DNA of 64,000 bases from Massilioclostridium coli (GTDB lineage: Bacteria > Bacillota > Clostridia > Oscillospirales > Ruminococcaceae): NCBI RefSeq assembly GCF_900095865.1, contig NZ_FMIZ01000007.1, positions 1,114,530 through 1,178,529 of the forward strand, read 5' to 3'. A program made the translations under genes and the position numbers. Shown piece after piece: positions 10,399 to 18,226 of the stretch. How positions within the stretch are numbered: position 1 is the stretch's first letter; every line of letters begins with the position of its first letter. Below the pieces are notes generated by a model. It was not told the DNA's origin and did not search any database. It saw nothing but the letters and a program-made list of their open reading frames with translations.

Positions 10399-10431
10399 CT
10401 CCCAGCCATTTCACCTGGCTGGGAGTCCCCT
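10399..10431 (-). terminator. Rho-independent terminator of the DtxR-type regulator gene
   Basis: A perfect 10-bp stem (CTCCCAGCCA at 10399-10408, TGGCTGGGAG at 10416-10425) has a 7-nt loop. On the minus strand a T run follows. It lies 16 bp beyond the stop codon of the regulator. Confidence 0.85.
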
Positions 10432-10446
10432 TTTTTATCCTATTTT

Positions 10447-10833
10447 TTACAGCACGCCCTGTGCGCGGCAACTCTCTACTAATAGTTTGATTTTATCAAA
10501 ACTTTCCTGGCTAATCACATGTTCCATCCGGCAAGCGTCCTGATCCGCAACTTCTTTACTCACTCCAAGGCTAAACTGCAAATACGTCGAAATGGTAGTA
10601 TGTCGCTCGTAAACCTGACGAGCTTTTTCCCTGCCTTCCTCTGTCAACAGGATATGCCCATGACCATCCACCACAATATAGCCCGCTTTTTTTAGAATTC
10701 CCATAGCTCGACTTACACTGGGTTTCGCGAACCCCAATTCTGTGGCAATATCGACCGATCTTACAATTCCATTCCGTTGTTCCAATACCAAAATTGTTTC
10801 CAGGTAATTTTCACCTGATTCCTGTATTTTCAT
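10447..10833 (-). CDS. mntR: DtxR/MntR-family metal-dependent repressor
   Basis: This 128-aa protein is the length of compact, SH3-less MntR repressors. An N-terminal winged helix (SVDIATELGFAKPSVSRAMG, about residues 26-45) binds DNA. The second domain carries the usual metal ligands: acidic residues near 8-12, H78, and the D99-A-C-R-M-E104-H105 motif. It probably represses Mn or Fe uptake genes when the metal is bound. No transporter gene is nearby, so the metal cannot be assigned from context. A small membrane protein is encoded 23 bp upstream on the same strand and a strong terminator follows. Confidence 0.85.
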   Translation of the reverse strand: MKIQESGENYLETILVLEQRNGIVRSVDIATELGFAKPSVSRAMGILKKAGYIVVDGHGHILLTEEGREKARQVYERHTTISTYLQFSLGVSKEVADQDACRMEHVISQESFDKIKLLVESCRAQGVL

Positions 10834-10856
10834 TGCCGCCCTCCTTCAACGGTATA

Positions 10857-11093
10857 TTAACGAATATAAAATATATAACAGATTACCGCAATCGCAAATA
10901 TGGCAGTAATTGGCAGAGAAATTTTTAATATCCGCATTGGAATAAAAAAGATATTTTGCACGTCTTCCACCAGGCTTTCCCGATGGTCTTTTAGCAGTTT
11001 GCTAATCCAGATTAGGGAAAATACACAACATACAAATGAGATTAACGAAATAACCGCTAAAATAAGGCCTACTGTGCTTCCTACAATTCCCAT
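10857..11093 (-). CDS. Small two-helix membrane protein
   Basis: A 78-aa protein with two hydrophobic helices (about residues 5-30 and 54-76) joined by a short charged loop (KLLKDHRESLVEDVQN). The ATG is preceded by AAGGAAA at suitable spacing. It is probably co-transcribed with the DtxR/MntR-type regulator. I do not recognise the family, so a role in metal homeostasis is only suggested by position. Confidence 0.6.
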   Translation of the reverse strand: MGIVGSTVGLILAVISLISFVCCVFSLIWISKLLKDHRESLVEDVQNIFFIPMRILKISLPITAIFAIAVICYIFYIR

Positions 11094-11253
11094 AAATGAT
11101 TTCCTTTCTGCGATAAAATAGTGTCATAGTAAGTCTATGCTAACAAAATGCTGATATAACAATTTTATTATATCATACATCTTTTGAATAAACAAACAAA
11201 TTTGTATAAATTTAATGAAAACCCAATATACTGGAACAAGAGGTGAGGCTGGC

Positions 11254-12153
11254 ATGAAACGAATCATCTGCAACTGGAAAAAAATTTTATGCGGTTTGCT
11301 TGTTGTGGTTTTGGCTATAGCCCTACTGTTGGGTTGGGGCCGTACAAAAACAATTCCCACAGAGGCGGAAGTTCAATCCTCAACAACGGAGGAAGAAGGG
11401 GTTTTTGTTCCCATCCTAATGTACCACAGCATCTTAAAGGACACCAGTAAATCAGGGAAATACACCGTTACCCCTACTACCATTGAAAACGATTTGCTTT
11501 ACCTGAAGGAACATGGATACACTACCATTGTTATGGCTGATTTAATCCATTATGTATATGACGATGTACCATTGCCAAAAAAACCGGTTATGATTACCCT
11601 GGATGATGGCTATTACAACAACTATACCTATCTGTTCCCACTGCTCCAAGAGCATCAAATAAAAGCGGTAATTTCTATTGTAGGGAGCTATAGCCAAAAA
11701 TTCAGTGAAATTGATGAACCCAATCCTGCTTACGCTTACCTGACCTGGAATGATATTTTGGAGATGTCCCAATCTGGTTTAGTAGAATTCCAAAACCACA
11801 GCTATGATATGCACCACCAGGGAAATGGAAGAAAAGGGACAAAACGGAAATGGGGGGAATCGGATGAGGAGTACCGGAAAAATTTTGAGAATGACCTCCA
11901 AAAAACTCAGGATTTACTCCGCCAGTATACCGGAAGTTATCCAACTACCTTCACTTATCCCTATGGAGCCTCCAGTAAAGGGTCGATTGATTTGATCAAG
12001 GAAATGGGGTTCCTGGCTTCCCTCTCCTGCTATGAACATGAAAACATCATTACCAAAGATCCCGAGTGTTTGTATTTCCTTAATCGGTATAATCGTCCCA
12101 GCGGAATCTCCACAGAGGAGTTTATGAAAAAAGCCGGAATTGCTGAAGGATAG
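11254..12153 (+). CDS. Membrane-anchored polysaccharide deacetylase
   Basis: A 299-aa protein. The ATG at 11254 is chosen over an in-frame ATG at 11215 because GAGGTGAG lies 6-7 nt upstream. One N-terminal helix (ILCGLLVVVLAIALLLGW) acts as signal anchor, so the enzyme faces outside. The NodB-type fold shows motif 1 TLDDG (D117, D118) and metal ligands in NHSYDMHH (H182, H187), then TYPYG. Family members remove N-acetyl groups from peptidoglycan or other extracellular glycans; the substrate here is unknown. The gene is transcribed alone. Confidence 0.88.
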   Translation: MKRIICNWKKILCGLLVVVLAIALLLGWGRTKTIPTEAEVQSSTTEEEGVFVPILMYHSILKDTSKSGKYTVTPTTIENDLLYLKEHGYTTIVMADLIHYVYDDVPLPKKPVMITLDDGYYNNYTYLFPLLQEHQIKAVISIVGSYSQKFSEIDEPNPAYAYLTWNDILEMSQSGLVEFQNHSYDMHHQGNGRKGTKRKWGESDEEYRKNFENDLQKTQDLLRQYTGSYPTTFTYPYGASSKGSIDLIKEMGFLASLSCYEHENIITKDPECLYFLNRYNRPSGISTEEFMKKAGIAEG

Positions 12154-12230
12154 TTTTACACTATCTGACGTAAATGGTAAACAGCCTATTCCCGTGGATT
12201 AGAAATAGCTGCTAAGAGCATGGTACAAAA

Positions 12231-12267
12231 AAGGAACCCCAATTTCGTGAAAAATTGGGGTTCCTTT
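12231..12267. terminator. Bidirectional hairpin terminator
   Basis: AAGGAACCCCAATTT (12231-12245) pairs with a complementary arm ending at 12267 around a short loop, with an A run to the left and T-rich sequence to the right. It sits between the convergent deacetylase and GH106-like genes and can serve both. Confidence 0.85.
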
Positions 12268-12334
12268 AACATTCTATATCTGGTTAAAAAACCAGACTTT
12301 TCTTATATTAAGAGAAAAAGAAGTTTATTATTGA

Positions 12335-15300
12335 TTATTTTTTCTTACGGGTGAACAACAGAGCTGCTCCTGCTAATGTAATTGCTGCTAATCCTGCAAT
12401 TGGAGCAAAATCGCCTGTTTTCGCCGCGTTTGCTTTTGGTGTGGTAGATTCCTCTCCAGTTTGAGTAGCTGTATCATCAGTGGACGGTGTTGTTTCTTCT
12501 GGAACACTTCCATCTACTGTTACTAATTGATCCATTGCAGCTTGTACGTTTGTTACTGCTGCATCTACTTCCTCTTGAGTTGCGTTTTCATCTGCCATTA
12601 CGTCATTTGCTTCTGCTACTGCTGCTGTCAATACTGCGTAGCTTTCTGCTGTATACGCAGATGCGTCTTTACCATTCGCTTCTGCCAATACAGATTCTAA
12701 GATCGATTTATCTGCTTTATATCTCAGATTCAGCATTGCGTTCAACAGGTTAGTTTCTGCTGTTTCGATTTCTGCCTGCATTGCGTTGTCTTTGTCTGCA
12801 AGGATTGCCTGTGCTGCTGCCAATGCTTCTTTAAATTCTGCTTGGCCTGCTTCTACATAGTCATTCATGTCATAACCTTCTGCCAATGCTACTAGAGTTT
12901 CTAAGGAAGTGATATCCCCTTTCACGAAGCCTAGTTTATGGATTTCGGTCATCAATGTTTTCCATGCCGCGTCTACTTCTTCCTGAGTTGCTGCTGGATC
13001 TGCTGCAACTGCTTTGGCTGCATCCAATGCTGCATTGAAAGTTTTCTGCACATCCGCAATGATATTATTGAATTCATCAGATGCTTTTTGTTGTTCTGCA
13101 TAGTCAATAACAGTGTTTAAAATATCTTTATCCGCTACTTCGTATTCAGAATCTACGAAAGGAACGATTACTGCCTGGCTTGGCCCATATGGCAAGTATT
13201 TTGTCTGTCTCATTTCACCAAACCAATTATTTCTGCTATTTCCACCAGGTTTAATTGCGCCACGGGAAAGTTGAACATTTCCTAATGGAGAACTATATTC
13301 AATATGGATCGTATTTTCACCGTCTACCAGGTATTCACTGATATCCGCTACTGGGTCTGTAGAACTGATACCACCTGTGTATTGTTCTGTTCCTTCATAT
13401 CCTTCAATTACAGATTGTGGAACTTTGGTTGGGTTCGTACTTACATCTCCGCCAACTTTCTGTCCATTAATCCATACTTTCATGCTGGAATAGAATTCAT
13501 CGCCAAAGTCGATATATGCACCATCAGCGGAACTGCTATCCCAATTAAATTTCGCATCATAATACCCAATACCGGATACGCTTTCCCCTACTTCAGGAAT
13601 ATTATTCCATGTGGTCAGTTCATCCAGTTTTACATTGATATCTGTCTTATCAGTGTCAACTTTAGTATTTACTGTGTGTACATCACCAATCGTTTCTTCA
13701 CTGCGGAGTACATTTTCGGATGGTGTCCAAGATTCTACTGTTACATCCCAGTTAGTAATTGGGTAGGATTCTGGTACGTTGATTTCTTCTGTTACTGTTC
13801 TGCCACTGCTCAGTTCAGTAGTATAAGTGCCGCTTTGAGTTGCTCGTACTGCTACACCATTTTCTGTTCCATATGCCATATCTGCGTTGGTTGAAGTTGC
13901 GTGGAATGATTCCTCAGTTACTGGTTCAAACGCATATAGAGCGATATCATCATAGTCCAAATCGATTGGGAATACAGTCTGACCATCTTCATAATAGTAA
14001 TTACCAATTTCAGTTACTTCACCTGTCCAGGAATCGATGGTATATGGGATATACATGCCATCCATCCGGATTTCTGTCTTGATGTTGGTTCCATGGTCTT
14101 CTGTTTTTACTTCATCAATGAAGCTGTTTTCATGGTAATCGTTGGAGCAGTAATTATAAGCATACAAATAACGGCTACCATCTTCTGCTTCACGGGTTTG
14201 GGTCAATAACTGATGGTTTGCCCCATTAAATTCAGCGTATGGACGGATGCCCATTTCCTGCATTGCATCGTACAGACCATCGTCATAGCCTTCCGCTACT
14301 TTGTCAAAGTAATCAAAGTCTTCAGAAGCATCGTAAATTTCTACATCTTTTACATTTGGCAGGGCTCTCATCTGTTCCATAATGGAAGCCAATTCTTCGT
14401 CCTTACCATCATTAAAGGTAGTGCGTTCCGCAGCCCCTTCCATAATAAAGACTGGCAGGCCTTTTTGTGCCCATTCATAGATTAATTTCGCACCGTCAAC
14501 ATCTAACCAATCCTGGTAAAGAACAAGGGATTTATAACCTGCTGGTTCTACTGTCTTGGTGTTTTCATCAAAATAAACACCTTCTGCTTTGAGCATATCA
14601 GGGCTAAAGTAATCATAGGTATAGCCGTTATCCTGCAGTTCAGTAGAACGATAGTAAACACCCTGATGAGCCAACATATACTGCATACCAGTGAGGCCAT
14701 CTCCAGATTCTCCACCAAATCTTACACCTTGGTTCCAGTTGTTGTGGATAAAGCCAACATCGGTTCTGGAATTACCGGTTTGTAACATCTGCTGGATACG
14801 TCCCAGATGTGCGTTCATTTCGTCAAAGTCCTTATAGGAAGGTTCACGGGTTCCCCAACGGTCAAAACCAGAGCCCCAACCTGGCCATGCAGCGTTTTCA
14901 CCATAGCTATAGCCCGCGCTCCAAATATGCCAGATTAACTGTTGGAAACCGGAAGCATACATGGTATAAGCATCTTCCAAGCGAAGTTGTTGTGGGGTAT
15001 AATAGGTATTTAATTCAGTTCCTGTTTCACTGGAAAGAACTTTATCCAACAGATGGTTGCCAGCACTATGTAATCTTAAAATATCAACCTGGTTGTACTG
15101 GTTCAAACTCTCTGCTTCTGGATAATCTACATACATTGCTGGTTCTGTGATTTCAAATGACCGACCATAGGAAATCTGGGCACGTGTTTCAATTCCTACA
15201 GAATTTAACCATTCTTTTAATGGTTGTAGCATATTTTCACAATACAATTGTGTCAATACATCTACCCAGTCGTTGATAATTTTTTCCCGGTCATTTTTAT

Positions 15301-16390
15301 CATTATACAGGTCATGGGTACCTTCCGCAGGTTGAGTATATGGATCATATACAGCCTGTACCTGTGGCAAGCCATCTACTAAGAACAGGTATGGCATGAT
15401 ATCATAGCCTTTACGGTTGATAAATTCTTGCCGGATATCTTCTGTCCACCAGGTAATACCACCGTCAGGATTCAACTCAATGGAGTCCATAAACAGCTGT
15501 ACATCGCCCTCTTTGATCTTCTCGTTCAATTCTGGGTCATTTAGATAATGCTCTTCCCAGAACGAACGTAAAGCGTCAACCCCTCTGGTATCAAAGTAGT
15601 TGGTTGCGTAGCAAGTTTCCGCCGCTGGGGAAGCTGTTTTGTAGTTCCCATGGGTCCAGTATCCAAATACCACATAATCAGAATCCGCTGGAGCTGTCCA
15701 GTTGATTGCCTGGTCATAAACAGTTGCGCCTTCTACTGCTGTTACCTGATTACTTAAGTCAATCATAGAACCTGGTTCTACAACATAGCTTTCTCCATCC
15801 GTACTAGCAAGTTTCCCTGCATATGCGGCAACAAATTTCCCTTTGTTGCTTTCTCTCTGGGTAGATGGTTTTGGCAATGCGGTAATGCTTTCCCCTGCTT
15901 TGACTACCTGGGATCCCATTGCCACAACTTGGCTTGCTTCCTGGCTATCTGGATCCAACCCTGGTACGTTTGAGGTTGACCAGTTGGTACCAGAAGTTAA
16001 GCTCAATGTCATGCCCAGATCCAGGATTTTGTTCATCATCAGTTTCCACTTGTGGGACCACATCTCGGAACCATATGCGTAGGTGTCATCCGGTGCGTTT
16101 CCATCCGACTGCATACATAGCTCTACGCCACGGAACCCTGCGTCATACAATGCCTGGATTTCTTCCAGCAGCGCTTCATCTGTATTGGATGCTTCCCCGA
16201 TCCACCAGCGCACTTCTGTACTGTACACCCTATCTGGATCGGTATACTGGGATTCCAGTTTACTGGCAAAATCCGCTGTGCCAGCAACATTGTCGCCAAT
16301 CGCGCTAACAGCAGATGCCGCTACTGTAGAAAGCATGGTAGCAGCCAGCAATACGCCAAGGGCTTTTTTTGCTTTGTTTTTTAACTTCAT
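12335..16390 (-). CDS. Cell-wall GH106-like glycosidase with FIVAR repeats
   Basis: A 1351-aa secreted protein; AAAGGAGG precedes the ATG. The signal peptide spans about residues 1-30 (GVLLAATMLSTVAASAVSA). The long N-terminal region has the GH106/alpha-L-rhamnosidase-like pattern (RWWIGEAS near residue 62, SGTNWS near 133, then the TIM-barrel and beta-sandwich region to about 1070). Three FIVAR-type helical repeats follow (to about 1290). The C-terminus is a sorting-signal-like tail: NAAKTGD, a hydrophobic stretch and RKKK. The motif lacks the proline of LPxTG. By family it removes rhamnose from plant or host glycans at the cell surface; the substrate is not shown. A close paralogue lies at 55.6-59.5 kb and a relic of a further copy lies directly upstream. 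Confidence 0.82.
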   Translation of the reverse strand: MKLKNKAKKALGVLLAATMLSTVAASAVSAIGDNVAGTADFASKLESQYTDPDRVYSTEVRWWIGEASNTDEALLEEIQALYDAGFRGVELCMQSDGNAPDDTYAYGSEMWSHKWKLMMNKILDLGMTLSLTSGTNWSTSNVPGLDPDSQEASQVVAMGSQVVKAGESITALPKPSTQRESNKGKFVAAYAGKLASTDGESYVVEPGSMIDLSNQVTAVEGATVYDQAINWTAPADSDYVVFGYWTHGNYKTASPAAETCYATNYFDTRGVDALRSFWEEHYLNDPELNEKIKEGDVQLFMDSIELNPDGGITWWTEDIRQEFINRKGYDIMPYLFLVDGLPQVQAVYDPYTQPAEGTHDLYNDKNDREKIINDWVDVLTQLYCENMLQPLKEWLNSVGIETRAQISYGRSFEITEPAMYVDYPEAESLNQYNQVDILRLHSAGNHLLDKVLSSETGTELNTYYTPQQLRLEDAYTMYASGFQQLIWHIWSAGYSYGENAAWPGWGSGFDRWGTREPSYKDFDEMNAHLGRIQQMLQTGNSRTDVGFIHNNWNQGVRFGGESGDGLTGMQYMLAHQGVYYRSTELQDNGYTYDYFSPDMLKAEGVYFDENTKTVEPAGYKSLVLYQDWLDVDGAKLIYEWAQKGLPVFIMEGAAERTTFNDGKDEELASIMEQMRALPNVKDVEIYDASEDFDYFDKVAEGYDDGLYDAMQEMGIRPYAEFNGANHQLLTQTREAEDGSRYLYAYNYCSNDYHENSFIDEVKTEDHGTNIKTEIRMDGMYIPYTIDSWTGEVTEIGNYYYEDGQTVFPIDLDYDDIALYAFEPVTEESFHATSTNADMAYGTENGVAVRATQSGTYTTELSSGRTVTEEINVPESYPITNWDVTVESWTPSENVLRSEETIGDVHTVNTKVDTDKTDINVKLDELTTWNNIPEVGESVSGIGYYDAKFNWDSSSADGAYIDFGDEFYSSMKVWINGQKVGGDVSTNPTKVPQSVIEGYEGTEQYTGGISSTDPVADISEYLVDGENTIHIEYSSPLGNVQLSRGAIKPGGNSRNNWFGEMRQTKYLPYGPSQAVIVPFVDSEYEVADKDILNTVIDYAEQQKASDEFNNIIADVQKTFNAALDAAKAVAADPAATQEEVDAAWKTLMTEIHKLGFVKGDITSLETLVALAEGYDMNDYVEAGQAEFKEALAAAQAILADKDNAMQAEIETAETNLLNAMLNLRYKADKSILESVLAEANGKDASAYTAESYAVLTAAVAEANDVMADENATQEEVDAAVTNVQAAMDQLVTVDGSVPEETTPSTDDTATQTGEESTTPKANAAKTGDFAPIAGLAAITLAGAALLFTRKKK

Positions 16391-16820
16391 CGTTTTTCCT
16401 CCTTTAGAAATGGATGGTTTGTAAAGAGGACAAAATCAGGATAGCCTACATGATGGTTTTCTATCAAAAATTTATTTTAAATTTTTGCAATTAATTAAAC
16501 CAAACATGCCGCCCAAAAAACAGCCGTAAAATAAGATGCTCCCTAAACTAAATGTTTCCATCAGTTTTCTATGGTAAAACATCCTTTTACACCACTGTAA
16601 ATGTGGCAATCACTTTATTTTCCGCTTTACAAGATAGATGATTAATCTGTTATATTATTAAAACATAACAGAAATTGCTTACAAAATATATAAAATATAT
16701 TTTGTATCTGCGATTAATATTATAATATTTATCTATTTTTATCACAATGGGCATTCATGAACTAAAAAGTGGTAATTTTTTGTACTTTCTGGTATAAAAT
16801 CTAACACTCTATCAAGTAAA
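16391..16820. other. AT-rich intergenic stretch upstream of the GH106-like gene
   Basis: 430 bp without a gene. It should contain the promoter and operator of the glycosidase, but no convincing -35/-10 pair or palindrome stood out. Confidence 0.4.
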
Positions 16821-16858
16821 AACAACCCGGGAATCCAGGACGGATTCTCCGGATTGTT
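16821..16858 (-). terminator. Orphan terminator behind the sorting-signal relic
   Basis: An imperfect hairpin has arms GAATCC (16831-16836) and GGATTC (16842-16847), extended outward by CCGG and AACAA/TTGTT pairs, with a T run on the minus strand. It stands just downstream of the relic below and is best read as the terminator of that lost gene. Confidence 0.6.
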
Positions 16859-16859
16859 C

Positions 16860-17045
16860 CTCAATGGAAAAGAAAAATTTGTTTGTTATCTTAAAGATTA
16901 TCTCTTTTGAGGGAGCTGCATCTGCTAAGGCGATTTCCGACAACCTCCCAATTGGAACAACACCGCCTGTTTTCGCTGCGTTCGCTTGGGCAGTTATCGT
17001 TTTCTGACCTGTTTAGGTAACATTTTCTTCCATTTGTTTTTTAGA
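16860..17045 (-). pseudogene. Relic of a third GH106/FIVAR protein C-terminus (sorting signal)
   Basis: On the minus strand, codons align without gaps to the C-terminal tail of the two GH106-like proteins. The relic reads TGQKTITAQANAAKTG then VVPIGRLSEIALADAAP, against TGQESTTPKANAAKTG then FAPIAGLATITLAG. A glutamine position has become TAA just upstream and the RKKK end is lost. Only the last 40-60 codons are recognisable. It points to a former tandem copy deleted except for its tail. Confidence 0.75.
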
Positions 17046-17081
17046 TGGGATTTTTGTTATAGGTATTATGGTATATTTCTT

Positions 17082-17801
17082 TCAAATAAAATAATTTTTG
17101 TTTTTTAACTGCTGGTTTTTCAGTAAAAGGGTAAGGGTTCCATTGGTTTCCAAAGAACCCAACAACACATCTTCCGTACGATGTTTTTGTTGTTTTAGCT
17201 GTTTGTTTAGCCAGGCCAGATCATAGCCAGTTTGTTCCAAATTGTGCTCCATTACCTTCCCATCAATAATTACGTTAGTGCAGAGATGTTCCTGAGGCAG
17301 CGCCATCCCTAAATCTTCCGGCTGGACAGGACGTTTCCCCGTCTTTGGAAGAATGCTGACACTTCCGTCGATTTCCATAATCCCATACTCAATATCACTG
17401 ATATTAAAATACCCATTTTTCCGACATTCACACAGTAAATCATTGATATCATAATGGCAGTCTTTCATAGATTTTTCAATAATGGAGCCTTTATAAATCA
17501 GAATCGTAGGGGTACCGGAAAAAAAACGGCGCAGCTTGATGCTTTTCATCGTAATAATCGAAATCGATACTGTCAGGATCGCGTACAATGCCATTGCAAC
17601 TAGACAGGCATAAATTGGAATGGTATCATCAATGGTTAACGTAGCCGCAATAGATCCAATCGTGATACCTACAATATAATCATAAAAGGTGAGCTGGGAG
17701 ATTTGCCGCACCCCAATTAAGCGAGAGAGCAAAAATAAAAATACAAAGGAAAGGAGCGTCCGAAACACAATGGAAAGGAGATTTATCAAAACTTCATTCA
17801 C
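17082..17801 (-). CDS. DUF421 (YetF-like) membrane protein
   Basis: About 239 aa from a GTG at 17801, preferred because AGGTG lies 7 nt upstream; an ATG at 17816 is in frame but has no site. Three N-terminal transmembrane segments (to about residue 85) include the family motif TFYDYIVGITIGSIAA. A cytosolic YetF-type domain follows (PTILIYKGSIIEKSMK onward). The family is widespread in spore-formers and its biochemical role is unsettled. The gene has its own upstream region. Confidence 0.85.
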   Translation of the reverse strand: MNEVLINLLSIVFRTLLSFVFLFLLSRLIGVRQISQLTFYDYIVGITIGSIAATLTIDDTIPIYACLVAMALYAILTVSISIITMKSIKLRRFFSGTPTILIYKGSIIEKSMKDCHYDINDLLCECRKNGYFNISDIEYGIMEIDGSVSILPKTGKRPVQPEDLGMALPQEHLCTNVIIDGKVMEHNLEQTGYDLAWLNKQLKQQKHRTEDVLLGSLETNGTLTLLLKNQQLKNKNYFI

Positions 17802-17850
17802 GTTACAACACCTCATCCATAGTGTTGCAGTATTTGGGGAAAATATGCAA

Positions 17851-17884
17851 AAAACAGGACAACTTCTAAAGGATGTCCTGTTTT
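17851..17884. terminator. Hairpin terminator of the LtaS-like operon
   Basis: AAAACAGGACA (17851-17861) pairs perfectly with TGTCCTGTTTT (17874-17884), with a T run on both sides. It lies 12 bp after the stop of the 107-aa ORF. Confidence 0.85.
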
Positions 17885-17896
17885 TACACGAAAGTA

Positions 17897-18220
17897 TCAG
17901 AAAAAGTATTCCAAAGATTCCAGCCAGTCTTTCAAACTGACGCCCTCAATACTGACTATACGAACATTTTGCCATCTTTCTTGAAGGGATTTCCCCTGAA
18001 ATATCCTGGCAGTTACAAGCTCCTGGGCAGTTGGAAAGGCCGTTCCGTTAGGAATATCACAATACCCCACCCAATACGGTTTTTCGTATTGGGACATAAA
18101 CCCAAGAAAATGTTCTTCTTCCCGCTCATCATCCGCAAAGTAAAAGCAGGTTTCGTTGATCCGTTTTCCCACTTCCAACTGATGATAGAAAAAATCGTAA
18201 TTTAAGCTAGCTATTTCCAT
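17897..18220 (-). CDS. Hypothetical 107-aa cytosolic protein
   Basis: A complete ORF beginning MEIASLNYDFFYHQLEVG, without signal or membrane segment, rich in aromatic and acidic residues. It starts 6 nt after the stop of the LtaS-like gene and is closed by a strong terminator, so it is the second gene of that operon. The ribosome site is weak, which suggests translational coupling. I do not recognise the family. Confidence 0.65.
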   Translation of the reverse strand: MEIASLNYDFFYHQLEVGKRINETCFYFADDEREEEHFLGFMSQYEKPYWVGYCDIPNGTAFPTAQELVTARIFQGKSLQERWQNVRIVSIEGVSLKDWLESLEYFF

Positions 18221-18226
18221 GATGGA

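Noticed and set aside
10247-10471. 74-aa minus-strand ORF
   Set aside because: It runs through the regulator terminator hairpin and overlaps the regulator in another frame; no ribosome site.
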